Assembly: GCA_011321985.1 (NCBI GenBank)
Contig: DROB01000458.1
Location: 1-16,829 of the forward strand
Length of the DNA stretch: 16,829 nucleotides
Source: Gammaproteobacteria bacterium
Lineage (GTDB): Bacteria > Pseudomonadota > Gammaproteobacteria > SZUA-229
Direction: 5' to 3'
Every line of letters starts with the position of its first letter. Positions within the stretch are counted from its first letter, which is position 1. Below are positions 7,341 to 13,707 of this stretch, piece after piece. Made by a program: the position numbers and the translations under genes. Below the pieces are notes generated by a model. The model saw only the letters and a program-made list of their open reading frames with translations. It made no database searches and was not told where the DNA came from.

Positions 7341-7364
7341 AAAACACGCGATCGCTGTGTTTTC
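7341..7364 (+). terminator. Likely intrinsic terminator after glmM
   Basis: AAAACAC (7341-7347) pairs with GTGTTTT (7357-7363). An inner GC/GC pair around GATC extends the helix, leaving one bulged T. The A-rich left side and the T-rich right side followed by C give a terminator-like shape that would work in either direction. It is 185 bp after glmM, which is far, and the T-run is short. Confidence 0.45.
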
Positions 7365-7414
7365 TACGGATTTCCTCCAATAAATTGCCTTTATTATCAT
7401 TGATTTATTCAGTG

Positions 7415-7444
7415 TTGACAGGTATCCTTCACACCCTTTAAAAA
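7415..7444 (+). promoter_or_regulatory. Probable tpiA promoter
   Basis: A perfect -35 box TTGACA lies at 7415-7420. The best -10 candidates, TTAAAA (7438-7443) or TAAAAA (7439-7444), follow at 17-18 bp and are weak against TATAAT. It lies just downstream of the terminator-like hairpin and about 30 bp before the tpiA start, the right place to begin a tpiA-secG-tRNA transcript. Confidence 0.5.
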
Positions 7445-7472
7445 TACATAGAACAGACAGGCGGAGAATATA

Positions 7473-8225
7473 ATGCGTCAGGTGATGGTAGCTGGCAACT
7501 GGAAAATGAACGGTTCCAGTGAATCGGTCAAAGAATTGATAGCTGGTATCAAACAGGGCATGGATTCTGCCCCTGATACAGAGATAGTCGTGTGTCCACC
7601 TGCTGTGTATATTCCCCGGGTTTCTGGTGCGGTTGATGGTACCAGTATCAAAGTCGGTTCGCAGAATATCTGTGATGAAGACAAAGGGGCATTTACCGGT
7701 GAAATTTCAGGTGATATGCTGAAAGATGTCGGTTGTGAATATGCCATTATCGGTCACTCTGAGCGTCGCGCGCTTTACGGTGAAAGTGATGAATTAGTCG
7801 CAAGACGTTTTGCTGCTGCCCGCCGCAATGGGATTAAACCTGTTTTTTGCATCGGTGAAACCCTGGAAGAGCGTGAAGCAGGTGTGACCAATGATGTCTG
7901 CGCCCGCCAGATCGATGCGGTCATTGCTCTGGAAGGTGTCGAGGCACTGGCCGATGGTGTTATCGCTTATGAACCGGTATGGGCTATCGGTACAGGTAAG
8001 GTGGCAACACCGGAACAGGCGCAGGAGGCTCATGCCTTTATACGCGGTAAGATCGCGGCATTGAATGCGGATGTAGCGGAAGGTTTGCGCATCCTCTACG
8101 GCGGAAGCATGAATCCTGGCAACGCAAAAGATCTGATCGGCCAGGCAGATATAGACGGTGGCCTGATCGGTGGCGCGTCGTTGAAAGCGGAAGATTTTCT
8201 GGCTATCTGCCAGGCAGGTAGTTAG
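7473..8225 (+). CDS. tpiA: Triosephosphate isomerase
   Basis: 250 residues, the usual bacterial length. TpiA interconverts dihydroxyacetone phosphate and glyceraldehyde-3-phosphate in glycolysis and gluconeogenesis. Catalytic residues are visible: N9 and K11 (GNWKMNG), H95 (IIGHSERR) and E167 (AYEPVWAIGTGK, which leads into the mobile loop 6). The phosphate-binding strands ILYGGSMNPGN (207-217) and DGGLIGGASL (228-237) close the barrel. The common YGGSV reads YGGSM here, a mild change. The ATG has a good Shine-Dalgarno GGAG (7463-7466) 6 nt upstream. The tpiA-secG-tRNA-Leu order is standard in gammaproteobacteria. Confidence 0.98.
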   Translation: MRQVMVAGNWKMNGSSESVKELIAGIKQGMDSAPDTEIVVCPPAVYIPRVSGAVDGTSIKVGSQNICDEDKGAFTGEISGDMLKDVGCEYAIIGHSERRALYGESDELVARRFAAARRNGIKPVFCIGETLEEREAGVTNDVCARQIDAVIALEGVEALADGVIAYEPVWAIGTGKVATPEQAQEAHAFIRGKIAALNADVAEGLRILYGGSMNPGNAKDLIGQADIDGGLIGGASLKAEDFLAICQAGS

Positions 8226-8258
8226 GCCGAGAGCTGGCCTGAGTGACCAGTTTTTTTA
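8224..8258 (+). terminator. Terminator-like hairpin between tpiA and secG, with a competing stem
   Basis: AGCTGG (8232-8237) pairs with CCAGTT (8247-8252, one G-U pair) and runs straight into a T-run (8251-8257), the form of an intrinsic terminator. A second stem, AGGCC (8224-8228) with GGCCT (8236-8240), uses the same GG and cannot form at the same time. Its left arm overlaps the tpiA stop codon TAG (8223-8225). This could reduce readthrough to secG, acting as an attenuator. It could also be a simple leaky terminator. Confidence 0.45.
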
Positions 8259-8287
8259 GTTAGTCATAGTTAAAAGAGACCATTTTA

Positions 8288-8707
8288 GTGGATATTATTC
8301 TTCTCGTATTACATGTTGTTTTATCACTGGGTATCATTACGCTGGTGTTATTGCAAAAAGGGGCTGGTGCTTCTGCAGGCGCAGCTTTTGGTGGTGGCGG
8401 TGGTGCCGGTAGTGTATTTGGCGCATCTGGTTCTGCTAACTTTTTGAGCAAGGCGACGGCACTTTTCGCTATCGGTTTTTTCCTGAATAGTCTGGTTCTG
8501 GCTTACCTTGCAGCAAATCGAGATGTCCAGACAGACAGCGTGATCGACGCTCTTGTCGAACCACCGGCAACAGAACTGTCTGTCCCGGCGCCGGAAGGCG
8601 ATGTGACAGAGATCCCGGTGGCTGACATACCTGCGGCAGCTGACGATGAGACCCCTGCAATAGATACGTCCTCAGAAACGGATGTACCACCGCCAGCGGG
8701 TGACTAG
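8288..8707 (+). CDS. secG: Protein-export membrane protein SecG
   Basis: 139 residues against 110 in E. coli; the extra length is in the C-terminal tail. SecG is the small auxiliary subunit of the SecYEG translocon. TM1 spans about residues 3-22. It is followed by the family signature LLQKGAGASAGAAFGGG and a glycine-rich loop with VFGASGSANFLSK, then TM2 at about 54-75. Residues 78-139 are a Pro/Ala/acidic tail (VPAPEGDV, ETDVPPPAGD), a part of SecG that varies between species. The start is GTG at 8288. An in-frame TAG at 8267-8269 leaves no other start that keeps TM1, and the Shine-Dalgarno (AGAG) is weak. Confidence 0.95.
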   Translation: MDIILLVLHVVLSLGIITLVLLQKGAGASAGAAFGGGGGAGSVFGASGSANFLSKATALFAIGFFLNSLVLAYLAANRDVQTDSVIDALVEPPATELSVPAPEGDVTEIPVADIPAAADDETPAIDTSSETDVPPPAGD

Positions 8708-8739
8708 TCAACCGTTTTCAGTCCTGGTAACAGGTTAAG

Positions 8740-8824
8740 GCCGATGTGGTGGAATTGGTAGACACGCTATCTTGAGGGGGTAGTGGCGAGAGCTGTGCCG
8801 GTTCGACTCCGGCCATCGGCACCA
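8740..8824 (+). tRNA. tRNA-Leu (anticodon GAG)
   Basis: 85 nt including an encoded CCA. The acceptor arms GCCGATG (8740-8746) and CATCGGC (8814-8820) pair over 7 bp. The anticodon stem is CTATC/GGTAG (8767-8771, 8779-8783) with loop TTGAGGG and anticodon GAG at 8774-8776, reading CUC and CUU. The variable arm is long (8784-8796), as expected for class II tRNA-Leu. The T-arm is GCCGG/CCGGC around TTCGACT. E. coli carries the same isoacceptor gene (leuU) directly after secG. It lies 32 bp after secG and is probably cut from a secG-tRNA transcript. Confidence 0.97.
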
Positions 8825-8918
8825 AATTGAACAACGTTGCAGGAAGTGGCGTATAACTAAAAAATCAAGTGCGGGATGCACCGGTTTTATAACCTGAGAA
8901 ACTCCGATACTCAGTGCT

Positions 8919-8924
8919 TATAAT
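8919..8924 (+). promoter_or_regulatory. Possible nuo operon promoter (-10 TATAAT)
   Basis: A perfect TATAAT lies 21 bp before the nuoA start codon, which would give a very short leader. No good -35 is seen at 17 bp. A small inverted repeat, CTGAG (8894-8898) and CTCAG (8910-8914), lies just upstream and could be an operator or part of a leader hairpin. A second weaker candidate is TTGAAC (8827-8832) with TATAAC (8852-8857) at a poor 19-bp spacing. The 121-bp tRNA-nuoA gap also holds the palindrome CAACGTTG (8832-8839). Confidence 0.4.
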
Positions 8925-8945
8925 ATTAAAAAGGGTACTAATCCT

Positions 8946-9305
8946 ATGCTCGAAAACTATTTGCCAGTTTTAATCTTTCTTGCCATAGGTATGATGGTCG
9001 GTATCGGTGCCATGTTTATTGGTGGTTTCGTACTGGCACCTTCCAGGCCTGACGACGCAAAAAACTCACCGTTCGAATGCGGTTTTGAAGCATTCGAAGA
9101 TGCGCGCATGAAGTTCGATGTGCGTTATTATCTGGTGGCTATCCTGTTTATCATCTTCGATCTCGAGATCGCGTTTCTCTTCCCCTGGGCGGTGGTGCTC
9201 GACAAGATCGGTCTGTTCGGCATCCTCGCGATGGGGATCTTCCTCGGTATCCTGGTGATCGGTTTCATCTACGAATGGAAAAAAGGAGCGCTGGAATGGG
9301 AGTAG
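8946..9305 (+). CDS. nuoA: NADH-quinone oxidoreductase subunit A (NuoA)
   Basis: 119 residues, normal for NuoA/ND3. It is a membrane subunit of complex I at the junction of the peripheral and membrane arms. Three TM helices lie at about residues 6-30, 61-82 and 89-110. The quinone-cavity loop carries the conserved ECGFE (44-48) with its cysteine, and TM2 carries LVAILFIIFDLEIAFLFPW with acidic D72 and E74. The ATG is preceded by AAGGG (8931-8935) at a 10-nt spacing. It is the first gene of the nuo operon and overlaps nuoB by 10 nt. Confidence 0.98.
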   Translation: MLENYLPVLIFLAIGMMVGIGAMFIGGFVLAPSRPDDAKNSPFECGFEAFEDARMKFDVRYYLVAILFIIFDLEIAFLFPWAVVLDKIGLFGILAMGIFLGILVIGFIYEWKKGALEWE

Positions 9306-9835
9306 AAGGTGTTTTAGATAAAGGCTTTGTTACCACCTCAGCCGACAAGCTGATCAACTGGGCGCGCACCGGTTCGATGTGGCCGATGACATTTGGCCTG
9401 GCCTGTTGTGCTGTAGAGATGATGCAGGCAGGCGCCTCACGTTATGACCTCGATCGTTTCGGTATGTTATTTCGGCCTAGTCCCCGACAGTCCGATGTGA
9501 TGATCGTTGCTGGCACCCTGTGTAACAAGATGGCTCCCGCACTACGAAAAGTGTATGACCAGATGGCGGAACCACGCTGGGTTATATCCATGGGATCCTG
9601 TGCCAATGGAGGGGGGTATTATCACTATTCCTATTCCGTGGTACGTGGTTGTGATCGTATCGTGCCGGTCGATATCTATGTACCGGGCTGCCCGCCGACG
9701 GCAGAAGCGCTGTTATATGGCATCCTGCAGCTACAGAACAAGATCCGTCGCACCAACACTATCGCCAGACAGCCTGTAGAAGGCGATCCTGGTTATAGCC
9801 GCCCCGTCAGCTTTACTGATGTTACAAGTACCTAG
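9296..9835 (+). CDS. nuoB: NADH-quinone oxidoreductase subunit B (NuoB)
   Basis: 179 residues from this start. NuoB holds cluster N2, the last iron-sulfur cluster before quinone. The ligands are the tandem C37 and C38 (GLACCAVEM), C102 (GSCANGGGYYH) and C132 (VPGCPP). ATG 9296 was chosen over the upstream in-frame ATG at 9275. It has an excellent Shine-Dalgarno, AAAAGGAG (9281-9288), 7 nt upstream, and gives the family N-terminus MGVEGVLDKGFVTTSADKL. The upstream ATG would add seven residues encoded inside the end of nuoA. NuoB forms the quinone pocket with NuoD and NuoH. Confidence 0.98.
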   Translation: MGVEGVLDKGFVTTSADKLINWARTGSMWPMTFGLACCAVEMMQAGASRYDLDRFGMLFRPSPRQSDVMIVAGTLCNKMAPALRKVYDQMAEPRWVISMGSCANGGGYYHYSYSVVRGCDRIVPVDIYVPGCPPTAEALLYGILQLQNKIRRTNTIARQPVEGDPGYSRPVSFTDVTST

Positions 9836-9844
9836 GGTGGCCGC

Positions 9845-10582
9845 ATGAACGTTCAAGAGTTATCACAGGCACTCACCCGCACCTTTGCGTCACAGCTGCA
9901 ATCCAGTATCGTGGTGCAGAATGAAGTGTTCGGCGAAGTGACCATCGAAGTCTTACCGAAAGATGCCCTGTCTGTTTTTGAAAAATTACGTGATGATGAG
10001 ACGCTGAAATTCGAACAGCTGATCGATGTCTGTGGTGTGGATTATTCTGAATACGGTCGCAGCGAGTGGGCGACCGAAGAGACCTCTTCAACCGGTTTCA
10101 GTCGAGGCGTGGAGGCTGCGACCGGTGCGCGTCTGCGCTTCGGTGATGATATCGATGCGACCGATTCTGGCCGTCCCCGTTTCGCATCGGTGTATCACCT
10201 GTTATCGGTGACCCATAATCATCGTCTGCGGGTGCGTGTCTATTGTGAAGACGATGCTATGCCTGTGGTACCTTCTGTCATCGAGCTGTGGCCATCAGCC
10301 AACTGGTTCGAGCGTGAAGCGTTCGATCTGTTTGGCATCATCTATGAAGGCCATCCAGATCTGCGGCGTATCCTCACCGATTACGGTTTTGTCGGGCATC
10401 CGTTCAGAAAAGATTTCCCGCTGGTGGGTCACGTCGAAATGAAATATGACGAACAACAGAAACGTGTGGTCTATCAACCGGTGAGTATCGAGCCGCGTGT
10501 ACTGGTACCGCGCGTGATACGTGACGATGGTCGTTTTGATGGTGGTGCAACGTCTGTAGAGAAGGGGAGTACAGATGCCTGA
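9845..10582 (+). CDS. nuoC: NADH-quinone oxidoreductase subunit C (NuoC, 30 kDa)
   Basis: 245 residues, separate from nuoD rather than fused as in E. coli. It is a peripheral-arm subunit without cofactors that packs against NuoD. The signature WFEREAFDLFGIIYEGHPD and DYGFVGHPFRKDFPLVG near residues 154-198 are diagnostic. Between CGVDYSEYG and RFASVYHLLSV lies an extra segment of about 40 residues with WATEETSSTGFSRGVEAA. I recall similar segments in Xanthomonas-type NuoC proteins, so it is probably a lineage trait. The ATG follows GGGTGG at 9835-9840. The stop overlaps nuoD by 8 nt. Confidence 0.97.
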   Translation: MNVQELSQALTRTFASQLQSSIVVQNEVFGEVTIEVLPKDALSVFEKLRDDETLKFEQLIDVCGVDYSEYGRSEWATEETSSTGFSRGVEAATGARLRFGDDIDATDSGRPRFASVYHLLSVTHNHRLRVRVYCEDDAMPVVPSVIELWPSANWFEREAFDLFGIIYEGHPDLRRILTDYGFVGHPFRKDFPLVGHVEMKYDEQQKRVVYQPVSIEPRVLVPRVIRDDGRFDGGATSVEKGSTDA

Positions 10583-11828
10583 GATTCGTAACTATACCCT
10601 TAACTTCGGGCCGCAACATCCGGCCGCGCACGGCGTATTACGGCTGGTGCTGGAGATGGATGGTGAGGTCATCGAACGTGCCGATCCGCACGTCGGTCTG
10701 TTGCACCGTGCTACCGAAAAACTGGCTGAATCCAAACCCTATAACCAGAGCATCGGTTATATGGACAGGCTCGATTATGTATCCATGATGTGTAATGAGC
10801 ATGGTTACGTGATGGCGATGGAAAACCTGATGAACATCTCAGTGCCCGAGCGTGCGCAATATATCCGCGTCATGTTCGATGAGATTACCCGTATCCTGAA
10901 TCACCTGTTATGGATCGGTGCACATGCACTCGATGTCGGTGCCATGACCATGTTCCTCTATGCCTTCCGTGAGCGTGAAGATCTGATGGATGCCTATGAA
11001 GCCGTTTCCGGCGCACGCCTGCACGCGACCTACTACCGTCCTGGCGGTGTCGCACGAGATCTGCCAGACACCATGCCGCAGTACAAAAAATCCAGATGGC
11101 ACAGCCAGCGCGAAGTCAATAAATTAAATGAAAACCGTGAAGGCTCACTGCTCGATTTTCTGCAAGATTTTACCGACCGTTTTCCGACTTATGTTGATGA
11201 ATATGAGACCCTGTTGACCGATAACCGCATCTGGAAACAGCGTACGGTGGATATCGGTATCGTATCACCTGAACGTGCCAAAGCCCTCGGTTTTACCGGA
11301 CCGATGATCCGGGGTTCGGGTATCCCATGGGATCTGCGCAAGAAACAGCCCTACGAAGTCTACGACCGTATGGATTTTGATATCCCTGTTGGCACCAATG
11401 GCGATTGTTACGACCGTTATCTGGTGCGTATCCAGGAGATGCGAGAATCGAATCGTATAATCCGGCAGTGCATCGACTGGTTACGTGAAAATGACGGCAT
11501 CATCCTTACCGAAAATCACAAGATCGCGCCACCCAGACGTGAAGAGATGAAAGCGGATATGGAATCGTTGATCCATCACTTCAAATTATTCACCGAAGGT
11601 TTCTGTTTGCCTGAAGGCGAAGCTTATGCGGCGGTCGAACACCCTAAAGGTGAGTTCGGTTGTTACCTGGTTTCTGACGGTGCCAATAAACCGTATCGTT
11701 TAAAAATTCGTGCGCCGGGTTTTGTTCATCTGTCCGCTCTCGATGAGATGGTCAGTGGGCATATGCTGGCGGATGTGGTGGCGATAATCGGAACCCAGGA
11801 TATCGTATTTGGTGAGGTTGACCGCTGA
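10575..11828 (+). CDS. nuoD: NADH-quinone oxidoreductase subunit D (NuoD, 49 kDa)
   Basis: 417 residues, the usual length. NuoD descends from the large subunit of NiFe hydrogenase and forms the quinone reduction site with NuoB. FGPQHPAAHGVLRLVLEMDGE opens the protein, and H19 and Y68 (DRLDYVSMM) correspond to the quinone-headgroup His/Tyr pair, with the family's 49-residue spacing. Other signatures are HVGLLHRATEKLAE, RPGGVARDLP, the RGSGIPWDLR loop and the C-terminal FGEVDR. ATG 10575 has a strong AAGGGGAG (10562-10569) upstream within nuoC. Its stop overlaps the nuoE start by one base. Confidence 0.98.
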   Translation: MPEIRNYTLNFGPQHPAAHGVLRLVLEMDGEVIERADPHVGLLHRATEKLAESKPYNQSIGYMDRLDYVSMMCNEHGYVMAMENLMNISVPERAQYIRVMFDEITRILNHLLWIGAHALDVGAMTMFLYAFREREDLMDAYEAVSGARLHATYYRPGGVARDLPDTMPQYKKSRWHSQREVNKLNENREGSLLDFLQDFTDRFPTYVDEYETLLTDNRIWKQRTVDIGIVSPERAKALGFTGPMIRGSGIPWDLRKKQPYEVYDRMDFDIPVGTNGDCYDRYLVRIQEMRESNRIIRQCIDWLRENDGIILTENHKIAPPRREEMKADMESLIHHFKLFTEGFCLPEGEAYAAVEHPKGEFGCYLVSDGANKPYRLKIRAPGFVHLSALDEMVSGHMLADVVAIIGTQDIVFGEVDR

Positions 11829-12367
11829 TGACTGATGCAGCCCAAAAAGAAGTAAACCAGAAAGTAGTAAGCCTGAAAAAAGAAGCCGTCGAGCTTTCGG
11901 CGCATGCTCGAGAAGAGATCGATGCGTTGCTGGGTCATTTTCCGGCAGACCAGAAAAAATCTGCTCTGTTAGGTGCACTCAATGTCGTGCAGCATGAAAA
12001 TAAAGGCTTCCTGACAGAAGAATTAATGGAAGCAGTCGCCGATTATCTTGCATTGGCAAAGATCGAAGTGTATGAAGTGGCCAGTTTTTATTCCATGTAT
12101 GAACTGAAACCGGTGGCACGTAATAACGTTGCGATCTGTACCAATATCTGTTGCATGTTGATGGGTTCGCAGAGCATCGTCGATCATGTCGAGAAAAAAT
12201 TAGATATTAAGATCGGTGAGAGCACCGACGATGGTCGTATCTATCTCAAGAAAGAAGAAGAATGTCTTGCCGCCTGTGCCGGTGGGCCGATGATGCAGGT
12301 GAATCATGTTTATTATGAGAATCTTACCCCTGAAAAAGTGGATGAGATCCTGGATGCTCTGGAGTAA
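11828..12367 (+). CDS. nuoE: NADH-quinone oxidoreductase subunit E (NuoE, 24 kDa)
   Basis: 179 residues with a thioredoxin-like [2Fe-2S] domain carrying cluster N1a in the NADH dehydrogenase module with NuoF and NuoG. The four ligands by family pattern are C104 and C109 (CTNICC, where C108 is an extra cysteine), then C146 and C150 (ECLAACAGGP). The N-terminal helical part contains the usual hydrophobic VASFYSMYELKPVARN leading into the cluster fold. The first 20-25 residues are Lys/Gln-rich and variable. Stop and start overlap by one base on the nuoD side, and nuoF follows after 8 nt. Confidence 0.97.
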   Translation: MTDAAQKEVNQKVVSLKKEAVELSAHAREEIDALLGHFPADQKKSALLGALNVVQHENKGFLTEELMEAVADYLALAKIEVYEVASFYSMYELKPVARNNVAICTNICCMLMGSQSIVDHVEKKLDIKIGESTDDGRIYLKKEEECLAACAGGPMMQVNHVYYENLTPEKVDEILDALE

Positions 12368-12375
12368 TCGCTGGT

Positions 12376-13707
12376 ATGTCAGGTAATAAAATAAAACCCG
12401 AAGTGACTAGACCAGAACTTAATACCCGCAACGAGCAGGTGTGTTTTGCTACACTGCAGTTCGAAGGTGAGTCGTGGTCGTATGAGAACTACCTGAAAAC
12501 CGGGGGGTATCAGGCGTGGCGAAAAATTCTTGAAGAAAAAATTTCACCGGAAGATGTCGTCGAAGAGATCAAAAAATCCGGCCTGCGTGGTCGTGGTGGC
12601 GCCGGTTTCCCTACTGGTCTGAAATGGAGCTTCATGCCGCGTACCGCACCGATACAGAAATATCTGGTATGTAATTCAGACGAGTCCGAACCGGGCACCT
12701 GTAAAGATCGGGAGATATTACGTTATAACCCGCATGCCCTGGTCGAAGGCATGGCGATCGGTTGTTACGCCATGGGTGCGACGCACGGTTATAACTATAT
12801 GCGCGGCGAATTTATGGATGAGCCTGCCATTCATTTTAAACAGGCACTGGCCGAGGCTTACGAGAACGGCCTGTTAGGTGAAAATATTCTGGGCAGCGAT
12901 GTCTGTATCGATCTACATGCTTCACTAGGTGCAGGTGCTTATATCTGTGGCGAAGAGACGGCTTTACTGAATTCACTGGAAGGGAAACGCGGGCTGCCAC
13001 GTTTCAAACCACCGTTCCCGGCCAATTTCGGTCTGTACGGTAAACCGACGACCATCAATAATACCGAGACCCTGTCATCGGTACCTGCGATCATGCGTAA
13101 TGGCGGCGAATGGTTTCAGGATCTGGGTATCCCTAACAGTGGCGGCGTTAAACTGTTTTCAGTTTCCGGTCATGTTAATAATCCGGGAAATTTCGAGATT
13201 CCGATGGGTACGTCTTTTGCCGAGCTGTTAGAAATGGCTGGCGGTGTGAAGGGCGGACGCAGATTAAAAGCCGTTATTCCCGGTGGCTCGTCTGTACCGG
13301 TTGTTCCGGGTGACATCATGATGAAAGCGAACATGGATTATGATTCCATCGTCGAAGCCGGTTCTATGTTAGGTTCCGGTGCGGTCATCGTGATGGATGA
13401 AACCACCGACATGGTGCTGGCCCTGCAGCGCATCTCTCAGTTTTATTTTTCAGAGTCCTGTGGCCAGTGCACCCCCTGCCGTGAAGGTACCGGCTGGTTG
13501 TATCGTATGCTGACACGCATCGTCGAAGGCAAAGGCACTATGGTTGACCTCGATAAACTCGATGATGTTGCCAGCAAGATCGAAGGCAGAACGATCTGTG
13601 CCCTGGGTGATGCAGCGGCGATGCCGGTGCGTAGTTTCCTCAAGCATTACAGGAATGAATTTGAATATTACGTTGAACATAAACACAGCATGGTGAAGGC
13701 AGCATAA
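12376..13707 (+). CDS. nuoF: NADH-quinone oxidoreductase subunit F (NuoF, NADH/FMN-binding, 51 kDa)
   Basis: 443 residues. NuoF binds NADH and FMN and carries cluster N3, the electron entry point of complex I. The glycine-rich NADH/FMN segment GRGGAGFPTGLKW (72-84), the CNSDESEPGTCKDR loop (99-112) and the FMN-site motif GAGAYICGEETALLNSLEG (185-203) are all intact. The N3 ligands are C362, C365, C368 (SCGQCTPCREGT) and C408 (TICALGDAAA). The ATG lies 8 nt after nuoE; a GGAG (12361-12364) sits a little far upstream. Its TAA overlaps the nuoG ATG by one base. Confidence 0.98.
   Translation: MSGNKIKPEVTRPELNTRNEQVCFATLQFEGESWSYENYLKTGGYQAWRKILEEKISPEDVVEEIKKSGLRGRGGAGFPTGLKWSFMPRTAPIQKYLVCNSDESEPGTCKDREILRYNPHALVEGMAIGCYAMGATHGYNYMRGEFMDEPAIHFKQALAEAYENGLLGENILGSDVCIDLHASLGAGAYICGEETALLNSLEGKRGLPRFKPPFPANFGLYGKPTTINNTETLSSVPAIMRNGGEWFQDLGIPNSGGVKLFSVSGHVNNPGNFEIPMGTSFAELLEMAGGVKGGRRLKAVIPGGSSVPVVPGDIMMKANMDYDSIVEAGSMLGSGAVIVMDETTDMVLALQRISQFYFSESCGQCTPCREGTGWLYRMLTRIVEGKGTMVDLDKLDDVASKIEGRTICALGDAAAMPVRSFLKHYRNEFEYYVEHKHSMVKAA

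Larger units (their letters stand above)
7157..7472. other. 316-bp glmM-tpiA intergenic region with several dyads
   Basis: No ORF is credible here. It holds a direct repeat CAGCCTGA (7161-7168 and 7173-7180). It also holds a perfect 6-bp hairpin, GACAAT (7179-7184) with ATTGTC (7189-7194) around a 4-nt loop, then the 10-bp dyad, the terminator-like hairpin and the promoter listed separately. A weak TATCT/AGATA pair lies near 7281-7296. This is the main transcriptional break in the window before the nuo region. Confidence 0.6.

Noticed and set aside
9275..9295. Upstream ATG for nuoB at 9275
   Set aside because: The strong Shine-Dalgarno AAAAGGAG at 9281-9288 lies downstream of it and fits ATG 9296, which also matches the family N-terminus.
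10010..10180. Extra segment in NuoC (WATEETSSTGFSRGV) as a novel domain
   Set aside because: I recall closely similar segments in NuoC of Xanthomonas-type bacteria, so it is probably an ordinary lineage feature.
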